A stretch of DNA of 64,000 nucleotides, taken from Rhynochetos jubatus (taxonomy: Eukaryota; Chordata; Aves; Eurypygiformes; Rhynochetidae). This document shows, in pieces, positions 23,101 to 50,039 of the stretch (position 1 is the first letter of the stretch; each line of letters begins with the position of its first letter). Position numbers and translations under genes: made by a program. The stretch is from positions 7,363,420 through 7,427,419 of the forward strand of contig CM050673.1 in assembly GCA_027574665.1 (NCBI GenBank). Reading direction: 5' to 3'. Below the pieces are notes generated by a model. It had not been told where the DNA came from and ran no database searches. It saw only the letters and a program-made list of their open reading frames with translations.

Positions 23101-25373
23101 CTCAGATGCCCTAAACCATCCCGGATCCTTTTAACAGCATGTATATGTATGGTGGGGTTTTTCTTGTTGCAATTATTTGGCCTTGACATCCTCCCAGTCC
23201 TTGCTTGTTGAGAGGGACTGTGCTAGGGGACACCCGGGCAGCCCGGGCCTGGCCTGTCTCAGGAGGCCGCGTGCCGAGCACGAGGAGAGCACGCAGACTC
23301 CCCAGTGCAAAGGATGTTACCTGCGAAACCTCCCACATTTCCAATAACAAGTGTTCTTGTTTCCCTCTGCTGCCTGCATTTCAAGGAGCTGGCTCTTACC
23401 TCCTCATGGTTCTTCTTGAGGTTAATCATCTCCTCCTTTAGGGACTCAAATTGCATTTCCAGGTCAGACCTGTTCAGGGTCAGATTATCCAACAAGGGTC
23501 GCAAGCTGTTAATGTCACCCTCCACGTTCTGCCGGAGACCGTATTCCGTCTCGTACCTGCGCCAAGGACAATGCAGAAGGGTCAGCCCTGGGCTGGGTTC
23601 TCAGTCCTTCTCCTGCTGGCTTTATTTATGAAACAGTTCACGTACTCCAGTGTCTCAGTGTCTGCTTTTGTGTCTGTACCTTGTCACAGAATTGTGAAAT
23701 CTACAGCCACGCTTCAAGTTTAATATTAAACTTTCAGATTAAAAAGTATTCTGTGGTGTCTGTTGTTGTCTCTTCTTCCCACAGATTTTGTGCAGGTTTC
23801 ATCTGTTTCATCTGACTCACAGTGAGAGAAAATCACAATTTCTCTTTCCCTAAAAATAAAGCTTTCTTTAAGCCCTGACTCCACAGCCATAGGCAGAATT
23901 CCCCTCACAGTTGTTATAGAAATAAGGAAGAATTTTTAGGTCTTACAAAGTACTTCAGTGGTGCTGCCATGGAACCAGGAGGAGCCCTAGCCTCTGTGGA
24001 GTGATACTTGTTTATGGAATGAATTTATGGAGCTAAGTTGAGGAAAGTCAGAGAAAGGAAGTCAGTCAGTGTCTGAAAAAGAGGAAGATAGACTTACTTT
24101 ATCCTGAAGTCTTCTGCAGTCATCCTCATGTTATCCAGGTCCAGAAGTACCCTGTTGGTTTCCACAGCCGCAGTCACGAGCTGGAAGAGATGATATGCTG
24201 AGGAAAGTTTTCTCTGCGCAACTCTCAGGTTTGCACAAGGGCAAGACAAAGAGTTACCTGTGTGAAAATCACATCAGAACCACACAAACTGTTTTGTGAG
24301 TACGAGTCCTGCCAAGAGGCTCGGTGTCACTGCCACAGCTTCACCTTGGCTCGGTGTCTACCTCACCTTCCATGCCCACGGGCCAAGGGCCATACTCAAA
24401 CATCAGAGGCTGCAATCCCAGGGCGTAGTTATCACCATTTCTCCCACGCTCTAAAATCCACTACAGCTCTTCTGAGAGTCTGGGTGGTGGGCTGTAGGGG
24501 GTGTGCATTGTTTCTCCACCTCTAGTTGGAGGTAGTTGGCTGCACGCACAGGAAGCAGGATTCCAAGCGCAAGAGGCGCATTCAGAGACACGCTTGGGGA
24601 GTTTAGAAGTGCCTCAAACGTTTTGCTCAATCACTGAAAGTCTTGCTTTGTCGAGCTAAGCTAAGTCAATGCTTAAACATCCCTGACAAAGAGCATCCTA
24701 CCTGATTTTGGAGGTCTTCAATTTCTGCATAAAAGTGGCTGTAGTCCTTTGTACCAGTCGGACCTTGCTTCTGGTACCACTCCCTGATCAATTGCTCAAG
24801 CTGAGCATTTTCCTTTTCCAGATTTCTGACCGTATCCATGTATGAAGCCAGGCGTTCATTAAGGCTCTGCATTGTCAGCTTCTCGTCATTGGAGAGAATT
24901 CCCATATTCCCTCCATGAAAGCCACCCCTGCCGAAGCTGCCGCCACTGAAACCAGCACCCCCTCCGCTAAAGCTTCCGCCATAGCCGCCACCAAACCCGC
25001 TCCCACCTGATCCAAAGCCTACTCCCATGCCGCCACAGCCCATTCTTCCTCCGTAACCACCACCGCTCATTCCCCCTCCGTAACCACCACCGCTCATTCC
25101 CCCTCCGTAACCACCACCGCTCATTCCTCCGTAACTACTGCGCCTGATCTTTCCATAGCTAATAGCGCCGGCTCCCCCACCGCAGCTGCTCCTGGAACTT
25201 CCTCCGCCACGACTGCTGCCAGAAATCCTGCCACCACCACTTCTCCTAGAAATGACGGTTCTTGAGGAGTCAGAGGAATACATGCTGCCCCCTCCACCCC
25301 CACCACTGCCAGCACTGCCAGTGCTGCCCCCTCGCAGGCAGCTTTTGGAGGTCTGCTTGGAGCCACAGCTCAT
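20181..25373 (-). CDS. Gene C: type I alpha-keratin, Gly/Ser-rich ends, altered helix-start motif
   Basis: Eight exons: 24702-25373, 24098-24180, 23400-23556, 22862-23023, 22444-22569, 22019-22245, 21160-21485, 20181-20206; join 1779 nt, 592 residues. The head (about 1-167) holds three perfect 27-bp units encoding GGGYGGGMS. The rod opens with [19 protein letters not shown], differing from the family norm [16 protein letters not shown] at five places. It ends [20 protein letters not shown], as in B. The exon 7 tail (108 codons) lacks any ATG, so it is easy to miss: runs of GGGG/GGS with scattered Cys ([28 protein letters not shown]), then [10 protein letters not shown] and, from exon 8, GSFRKSED-stop. 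Rod exons 2-5 diverge from B, but exon 6 does not. The start at 25373 is 92 bp from the TATA box. A LINE remnant sits in intron 7. Probably an epidermal filament subunit. Confidence 0.93.
20511..20717 (-). mobile_element. Non-LTR retrotransposon reverse-transcriptase remnant
   Basis: A 68-codon open stretch in intron 7 of gene C contains [20 protein letters not shown]. The pattern [13 protein letters not shown] is typical of the start of the reverse-transcriptase domain of LINEs. CR1 usually has a different version here, so an RTE- or L1-like source is possible; the clade is uncertain. The match stops soon after and neither an endonuclease nor a 3' tail was found, so it is a small fossil. Confidence 0.55.
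25051..25131 (-). repeat. 27-bp triplication in gene C head
   Basis: Three back-to-back copies of a 27-bp unit beginning CCGTAACCACCACCGCTCAT (+ strand), coding GGGYGGGMS. The copies look identical, so the expansion is recent. Confidence 0.85.
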
Positions 25374-25464
25374 CGTGGCAGCAGCAAACGGTTCAAGTTA
25401 AAGCTCAAAGTTGGTCTTACAGTCGTTCTGGAATCATAGCTCCGAATTCCACCCTGCCTGGTCT

Positions 25465-25559
25465 GCATTTATACCTGAGATTGTGGGTGTCACCGCCAAA
25501 GGGAGTAACTTCTTTCCATGTGCATTTGCAAGCCGCAGTTTTTACGCCAAGGATAATTT
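25465..25559 (-). promoter_or_regulatory. Gene C promoter module
   Basis: Minus-strand TATAAATGC (25465-25473) is 92 bp from the ATG, with GGTGACACCCAC (25483-25494) and AAATTATCCTTGGCGT (25544-25559) upstream, in the same order and spacing as at genes B, D and E. Confidence 0.8.
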
Positions 25560-25644
25560 GCCAAAGGGAGATGGTTGACAGTGGCAGGAAGCCTAACCCA
25601 TACTCAGGGTGTTTGTGACCATTTGTTTATTAAGACAAAACATA

Positions 25645-25665
25645 TAATTTCTATTGGGTGGCTCT
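25645..25665 (-). promoter_or_regulatory. Gly-rich-set upstream element, gene C
   Basis: The + strand text TAATTTCTATTGGGTGGCTCT, about 272-292 bp upstream of the start, is the best-kept copy of the element also seen at A and B. Confidence 0.5.
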
Positions 25666-25699
25666 GAACCAGGTAGATCCTTTCTGTGATCTAGTCCAC

Positions 25700-33200
<7,501 letters not shown>

Positions 33201-33211
33201 TTCTACAGTGA

Positions 33212-33625
33212 ATTTTAGCACAGTGCTCTGTGGGAAGCACACAGGGATCTGCCCAAATCGGCTCTTCCTGCAGATCATGGAGGTTGTAGGGCGAGAATGT
33301 GCAGCGTGTGCTGCAGGCTTGGACAGGGCGGAGGTGGACAAGACCTGCAGGGTCAGCGAGGCCGTTCTCTGGCTCCCACTGGCAAAGCAGCTTTGCTCCC
33401 AGTGGAGCATGATCCCGACCGGTTGAGGTGAGGCCTGTGCAGGGGTTTCCAGCTTTTCCCGCTGGGCCGTGGCAGAGGCTGTCTGGCCTGGCTGGGGCTG
33501 TGGTTGGCACCTGGGCCAGCCCCTGGTTTTCTAAAGGAACCCAGCTCCCAGACACGGGTTTCTTGATTGCATCAGGCAGAAGCAAAGTTTTATTAGAGAA
33601 ATGTTTGCACCAGCAGGTACATTAG
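33212..33625 (-). repeat. Duplicated block at the 3' end of gene D
   Basis: About 410 bp nearly identical (a handful of mismatches seen) to 44111-44520 beside gene E. It spans the poly(A) signal and about 375 bp of downstream flank, and stops sharply inside the 3' UTR, where D and E then diverge. Confidence 0.92.
33589..33594 (-). terminator. Poly(A) signal of gene D
   Basis: AATAAA on the minus strand followed by ACTTTGCTTCTGCCTGATGC, the shared keratin 3' signature. The 3' UTR from the stop at 33833 is about 250 nt. Confidence 0.85.
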
Positions 33626-33832
33626 TGATCCTGACTAACTCAGTAAGGTCTAGCGGTAACAGCATTACAGAAGCAGCAGAACGGAGGTGCCCCTCAACAG
33701 GCCCCTTTAGATACATGGCAAAGCGTCGCTGAGTCACTTCTACTTTCTCTGCATAGAGGCGTGCAGTGAACATCGAGTGTTCTTGGTTTGGCTGTGGGTT
33801 TCTCTGTATGTCATCTTCTAGTCCATTCTTCC

Positions 33833-38652
<4,820 letters not shown>

Positions 38653-38745
38653 GGCGACAGCAGTTGGAAATGCAAGCAGAAGCCCAAAGCAAGATGCACA
38701 GCGTGATATTAAATCAGACTGCGAGCTGTCCGTTGCAGTGAAACT

Positions 38746-38832
38746 CTATTTATACCTTCCACAGTGGGTGTCACCACTGATTCTTCTTCCCATAAGGCTG
38801 GCTGCTCTAGCCGTCGGTGCCAAGAATAATTT
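38746..38832 (-). promoter_or_regulatory. Gene D promoter module
   Basis: Minus-strand TATAAATAG (38746-38754), GGTGACACCCAC (38764-38775) and AAATTATTCTTGGCA (38818-38832), the same three-part module as at B, C and E. Confidence 0.82.
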
Positions 38833-38929
38833 CTCAAAGGGAAGTTTCCTTTCAAGAATCCTGGTAGACAAGGAAGATACTTTACATGTCTCTTGCTAAT
38901 TTCGAAAATACATTAGCAATAATGTTTTA

Positions 38930-38936
38930 TGAATCA
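38930..38936 (-). promoter_or_regulatory. AP-1-like site, gene D
   Basis: TGATTCA on the minus strand, 278 bp upstream of the start, inside a longer block (AATGTTTTATGAATCATCAG then GCTTTTTGTTTATGATGC, + strand) shared with gene E. AP-1 sites are known controls of mammalian keratin genes; function here is inference. Confidence 0.5.
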
Positions 38937-39109
38937 TCAGCTTTTTGTTTATGATGCAAACTTTACAACATTAAGCCAGGAAAAACACTGTCCTAAATTA
39001 TATACCAGGAAGAAATCATTAAAGGTTATTGCATCAAAGAGCTCTTTATCTCTCATTAATTTATTTTCATTTTATTTTGAGTTGAATAAGCAGTTTTCGT
39101 GCAAGGTGC

Positions 39110-42100
39110 TGATGTTGGAATATGTAAGATGAAAAAGAAAGAATAAATACAAAGTTTGATTCTCGAATGATGTATGAGGAATGATGTAAGAGCTCTGTGG
39201 AAAGATCAGAGACACCTTTAAATCTCTCTGTTGGCAAAATGCCAACTCCAGAACACTGCTGCGAGACAAGGGAAGCCATGGAGTGATCTCTTAATGGACA
39301 TGGATGAAAGGTTCTTCCTAGGTGATCGTGGCTCTCTAGTAATTCCCAAAGGATTTGTTTCTCTATGTGGAGAGAATAAAGTAAGGCAAAAGCGCTTTAA
39401 ATATTGTCCTTGGTTCAGTGAAAGATACTCCTGCAGTTTTCATCATTATGGATAGTGATTGTTGCTGGGAAGGGTGGGTGTTTTGAAACAGAAAATGGGA
39501 GTGGAAACATCCTATGGGCAAATTCTCCGTCAATATGTGCTGTGTTTTAATAAGAGGCTTGGGAATACTGTCCTAGGAAATATAAGGACGGAATTGCTCA
39601 GCTGGCAGAACAATGGTTGCCCAATTCAGTTCTACACTGGCTTGGAGAAGATGGATTCAGTGCAAACCAGAGGTTCTTCTCTATCACTAAACGTCTCCAA
39701 ATCTTAACTAGGCAGAGAAATTAAAAAGTAAGAACCCTTTCACTCTCCTGACATCAAAATTCAGGCTAAGCTCATTTTCCTGAGACGCTTTGCTAAGACT
39801 CAAGAGCAAAGGCATTTTCTCTGGGGAGAACGTGCTTCTACCAGCTGTTGAGCAAGAGCCGGGCATTCCACAGCTTTCTGAAGCCAACCAATTCTCCAAG
39901 CCTGCTTCACCAGGGAACAAGGGAGCTCAGACTCTTGCTCAAATCCTCACTCTCTGTCAGGACTGTGGCTTGGAACAGCTGTTATTGTGGCGAGTAAATA
40001 ATCCCATTTACTGAAGGACTGAATTATCCCAGCGTTCATGGATTTCCCCCTCATGCTATTGCTCTTACTCTCCTTATTTCTCTTGAAAAGATGCCTCCCC
40101 TTATCTCTGAATCCTTAGGTGTTGCTTAGCCACTACAATGAAATCCAGCAGCATTCCAGTGATATCTCCAGCAGGAGTCGGAGGTTTGGAGAGACTTGCT
40201 CAAAGTGATTTACCCAAAGACAAGGAGCTTGCCTCTGGCAGAGTCGGCAGTTGAACCTAGGGCTCCCGTGTCAACTGCAGTGCCTGGATGTCAGCCTGCC
40301 CTCCTGTCCAAGCTGTGCTCCCCTTAGCCCCTACGTACACGGGAGCGAAGCCCAGAATAGGTAAAACTCTAGTAAAGTTGTTGTGTATAGGAAGGAATAC
40401 CTGGATTTCATTACTGGGACTGGAGAACATAATTGGAGTCAGGGTGTGGTGGTAAGAATGAACCGAAACTGGTGTACTATTGCATCGCTTGAAGCTTTGC
40501 CTGTCCTGCGTGTGATTCTTCAGGGTTTCCCAACAGCTGTCTGCAGCAAGCATCTTTCCTGAGTGAGCACACATTCCTTCCTCTCTCCACACTTATCGTT
40601 TAGCACATCAGAGTAATGCGGGCAAAAACACGGAATGACTTACTCCTTACTGGGAGTGGAAGATGTCTACATGCCTACTGTGGTAGCTATTGTGGAGAGC
40701 AGAGGATGGCTCCCACCCTTTGGAGAGACACTGGTCCCCTGTGGGCCTGTAGCTTTATCCCTCAGACCCACGTCCTTTTGCTGCGGGTCTTCAGCAGGCG
40801 CCTTTGCCCAGGATCCTCGCACCACACGTTCTTGCTCTCTTCCTTGCTGGTTTTTCCTTCAAGTCTTCAGGAAATGGGGGCAGTGGTTAAGCTAAGATAA
40901 AATTAGGTAATTGTTCTGAAGACCTTAAAAAATAAATTGAGTTTTCCCTGCTATTTTCATTCAGTTATTTGAACTCATGAGTTTCCTGGGTCTGTCTCAT
41001 GAACACAAAGAAATATGGAAATTTCATGGAAATGTAATTTCCAGCTCAAGGTTCACAGCTCCATAATTTGCAGCTCCTTAATATATGGGTTGTTTCCAGG
41101 GTGTTTTCTGCTGGGGAACTGTTTATCATAAGCTACCTTCTCATGAGCTGCTTTCCAGACGCTTCCCAACGTGCAGGTCCACAAACAACATCAGAGTGTC
41201 TTAAGAGCTGAGGCTCTACACCCCGGGGGGCTCTCCAGGGGCATATTCATAAAGTCTGGATCATTAGAGTTCTCCTGGCCATGTCATTAGGTGTCTTTCA
41301 CCTCTCAGGAATTTGGGACAGCTCCTTAGGGAAAGTGCAGCTTTGTGCCTGCTGGACCTGGTGGGAAGGGTGGGAAGGCCTTTGATAGGAGTGCAGGGAA
41401 TCAGGTGGAGCAGCTAGATGTCAGCAGCAGTTTGCAAGAGCAGGAGCTAGCCCAGACCTGGTGGGAATCAGCTGGGGCTCCCAGAAGACAGCGGCAAGCT
41501 CTATGTGTTGTAGGCAGCCAAGAATTCCCAGCAGACTGCAGACTGGAAGAGCGTCCATGCAGTATCTTTATATTTCTAGCAATGAGAGTGTGCGGATGGG
41601 TAGGTTGGGAAGGACTGAGGGCAGACAGGGCAGCAGTGGGTTATCTCTTTTCTTGCACTGAACAAGGGAGGAAAAGACAATGGGAAAGGGAAGGATCTAC
41701 TTTCCCACTTCTCAGCCAGAGCTCTGAGAAGAACTGGGATAAACGCAGGAGTCCCATCCATGGAAATTCGCCATTACACCCACGATAAGTATCTCTTTTG
41801 ATCTCTTGTGAAGCAGACGTGCACGACTACTGAGAGATTTCTGAGATTGTCTGGGGCTTTCTGTAGGCTGGAACTGATCTGTAAAGAAGACCTGACTTAG
41901 AGTCTTGGTTTAAAACCCTCCACCTACGGCCACTCTTCGGAGTCAGTATGCAATCATTCCAGTGCTACGTTTCCTTATTTTGCTCTGGCCCTGGGTGCTG
42001 TTGGGTTCAGTGTCTGGTAGATTAAATAAATGAAATACGTCTGAAACATCTTCTCTCCGCGGTCTTGTACAGCAGGAGAAGGGCACCTTTCACCTGCTCC

Positions 42101-43100
42101 CTGGTACAGTAATGGTTGAGCTTCTTCAGACACTCGCTACCCACAGGCGTTGGAGACGCTGCTCTCCTGGAAGGTTTCATGTTGTGTTAAACCTATTTCT
42201 GTAGCAACAGAGAAATTGGTGCCTATACAAAAGAACTGATGCTAGAAAAGTGTGCCAGACTACACTGCATCCTGAAACGTTTTGTCTTTATACTCTTTCT
42301 CCTGCTCCACGGAGGCTGGCTGTTCCATAACCTCCAGCTTTTGATGCAAAGGAATAACCAGGAATTTTGCTTTGCCAGGTCACCGCATAAGTGAATATGA
42401 CTCTTTCTGTGACAGCCCCATCGCAGTGTTCCAGAAGTAACAGCAGCCACATCCCGTGCTGCTCCTTCAGCTGGAACCTGCTGGGTGGCGTGGACATGTA
42501 AAACTGATCACCAACACACAATTTAATCCTCAAAACACCCTCCAGCACATTAAGGCTCATAATGGCTTTTAACTGAAAGCTCTCCAAGCCCATGGTGACT
42601 CTGCAGGCTCACCGTGGCCGGTTCCCATGGCTGCACCCACCAGAAATGCTCCAGGGCCCTGCATTACCATCAGCTGCCCGCGCTTCCCTAAGCAGGTCAG
42701 TGGCAGGACGCACGCACACTGCCAGCCCGGTCCGTGCTGACTCAGCACCAGTGACGCGGCTGCTGCTCGAGGCCCAAAGGAGGGAGCGATCTTTGCTTTG
42801 CTCAGGAGGTTTCAGACCTGATGGTTCTGTGTATCCAAAGGCCCTGGATGGCTTTTTTCTCCATTGTACTCTCTGCTGAGCTGCACTTTCTCAGCTCCCA
42901 GCCTCCCCTCTCCGCTTCCCCAAGGGTGTGTTTCATGGAATTACTATCAACAGTTCCTGTTGTTCAGGTTGAAACTCTTTGAAATAGAAGGTAAATGACT
43001 CAATCACTATGGGAAAACAGATAGGAAGGAAACCTTTTGCCTCCAGTCCTTTTCCCAAAGGGAAGATTCCTATAAAATGAAAGGGATAGGTCAGAATATG
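39110..43100. other. Spacer between genes D and E, right of the D promoter
   Basis: About 4 kb without a supported gene or repeat family. Short open frames only. It ends at the CR1 copy at 43105. Confidence 0.55.
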
Positions 43101-43104
43101 CCAT

Positions 43105-43928
43105 CCAGAGGGACCTGGACAGGCTGGAGAGGTGGCCACTGCCAACCTCATGGAGTGCAACCAGGCCAAGTGCAAAGTCCTGCACCTGGGTCAGGGCAAT
43201 CCCAAGCACAAGGACAGGCTGGGTGGAGAGTGGATCGAGAGCAGCCCTGAGAAGGATTTGGGGTGCTGGGGGTGAGAAGCTGGCCATGAGCCGGCCGTGT
43301 GCGCTGGCAGCCCAGAAAGCCAACTGGATCCTGGGCTGTATCCAGAGCAGTGTGGCCAGCAGGGCGAGGGAGGGGATTCTCCCCCTCTGCTCTGCTCCTG
43401 TGAGACCCCACCTGGGGTGCTGTGTCCAGCTGTGGGGCCTCAACATCAGAAGGATATCGACCGGTTGGAAAAAGTCCAGAGGATGCCATGGAGATGCTCC
43501 GAGGGCTGGAGCCCCTCTGCCACGGGGGCAGGCTGGGGGGGTTGGGCTTGTTCAGCCTGGAGAAAGGAAGGCTCCAGGGAGACCTTATTGCACCTTCCAC
43601 TGCCTGAAGGGGCTACAAGGAAGCTGGGGGGGACTTTTTACAAGGGCCTGTAGTGACAGGACAAGGGATAATGGGTTTAAATTGAAAGCGGGGAGATTTA
43701 AATTAGGTATCAGGAAGGAATTCTTCCCGGAGAGGGTGGGGAGCACTGGGACAGGTTCCCAGAGAAGCTGTGGGTGCCCCATCCCTGGGAGTGTCCAAGG
43801 CCAGGCTGGATGAGGCTGGGAGCAACCTGGGCTAGTGGAGGGTGTCCCTGCCCATGGCAGGGGGTTGGAACTGGATGATCTTTAAGGTCCTTTCCCACCC
43901 AAACCATTCTGTGATTCTGTGATTCTAT
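43105..43928 (+). mobile_element. CR1 LINE 3' fragment, about 820 bp
   Basis: The longest CR1 piece in the window, from AGGGACCTGGACAGGCTGGA to the terminus CCATTCTGTGATTCTGTGATTCT. It includes the end of the reverse-transcriptase-side coding region, with many breaks, and the 3' UTR. It is the only plus-strand CR1 here and lies about 180 bp left of the duplicated block at gene E. Confidence 0.92.
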
Positions 43929-44110
43929 ATAAGCCTTGTCAATAGAAACTGAATCAGTTGTGGAGACCGAGATTTCCTCTTCATCCTAATCCCAGTCCCC
44001 AGGCTGGATGATGAAGTGTGAGGGCACAGCCAGGATGTGTCAGCACCAGGCTGGGGCCGAGGCAATCTGCCTCCAGATCACCGACTTTCAAATTCTTCCT
44101 GATACTGATT

Positions 44111-44520
44111 TAGCACAATGCTCTGTGGGAAGCACACAGGGATCTGCCCAAATCGGCTCTTCCTGCAGATCATGGAGGTTGTAGGGCGAGAATGTGCAGC
44201 GTGTGCTGCAGGCTTGGACAGGGCGGAGGTGGACAAGACCTGCAGGGTCAGCGAGGCCGTTCCCTGGCTCCCACTGGCAAAGCAGCTTTGCTCCCAGTGG
44301 AGCATGATCCCGACCAGTTGAGGTGAGGCCTGTGCAGGGGTTTCCAGCTTTCCCTGCTGGGCCGTGGCAGAGGCTGTCTGGCCTGGCTGGGGCTGTGGTT
44401 GGCACCTGGGCCAGCCCCGGGTTTTCTAAAGGAACCCAGCTCCCAGACATGGGTTTCTTGATTGCATCAGGCAGAAGCAAAGTTTTATTAGAGAAATGTT
44501 TGCACCAGCAGGTACATTAG
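44111..44520 (-). repeat. Duplicated block at the 3' end of gene E
   Basis: Partner of 33212-33625. Both begin at TTTAGCACA(G/A)TGCTCTGTGG and both end at GCACCAGCAGGTACATTAGTGA. Differences seen are single substitutions, plus perhaps one short run change near TTTTCCCGCTGGG / TTTCCCTGCTGGG. Confidence 0.92.
44484..44489 (-). terminator. Poly(A) signal of gene E
   Basis: AATAAA on the minus strand inside the block shared with gene D, followed by the same ACTTTGCTTCTGCCTGATGC. The 3' UTR from the stop at 44779 is about 300 nt. Confidence 0.85.
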
Positions 44521-44778
44521 TGACCATACCACTGGTTTACTCCAGCAATAGTCATGGCAGTTGGGCACACGCAGCAATACAGACTGGGAAAAGCAAGTAG
44601 CAAATTAAAGCAGAATGTGGCCCAACGCTCTCCTTATCCTTCTGACACGTTGCTTAGCATTGCTGAGTAATACGAAAGAGCACGCTCCTCGCTCTTTGCA
44701 GAAGCATACAGTAAATATTCTCTCTCTTCATCAGGCTCTGCTTCAGGGTTCTGTTGTTGGATATTTTCATTTCTCTGC

Positions 44779-49593
<4,815 letters not shown>

Positions 49594-49685
49594 GTTGAGG
49601 ACAGCTGCAGATCCAACCCAAAGCCCAAAGCAAGATGCACAGCTCGATACTGAATCAGACTGCGGGTTGTTTGTTGTGCAGATCT

Positions 49686-49776
49686 CTATTTATACCTCCC
49701 AAAGGGGGTGTCACCTACAGGGTGTTTCTTCTTCCCACGGGGCTGGCTAGTCTGGCTGTTTATGCCAAGAATAAAT
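49686..49776 (-). promoter_or_regulatory. Gene E promoter module
   Basis: Minus-strand TATAAATAG (49686-49694), GGTGACACCCCC (49704-49715) and ATTTATTCTTGGCA (49763-49776), in the shared order and spacing. Confidence 0.82.
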
Positions 49777-49869
49777 AGCCTATAGGCAGTTTCCCTCTAG
49801 AAATCCCAGTTCACAAGGAAGATACTTTACATGTCAGCAGCTTATTCCAAAAAGTAAAATAATGTTTTA

Positions 49870-49876
49870 TGAGTCA
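49870..49876 (-). promoter_or_regulatory. AP-1 consensus site, gene E
   Basis: TGACTCA on the minus strand, a perfect AP-1 core, 277 bp upstream of the start and aligned with the D site. Its flanks (GTTTTATGAGTCATAAGC, + strand) also align with D. Confidence 0.6.
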
Positions 49877-50039
49877 TAAGCTTTTTGTATGATGCAAACT
49901 TTACAACAAGTCAAGCAAAAAAGTTGCCCTATATTATGTACAAAGAAGAAACCTTGGTATTTATAACATCAAAGTGCCTTTTATCTTTCATTAATTTGTA
50001 TGTATTTTATTCTTAGGCCAATAAACATTTTTATATCAC

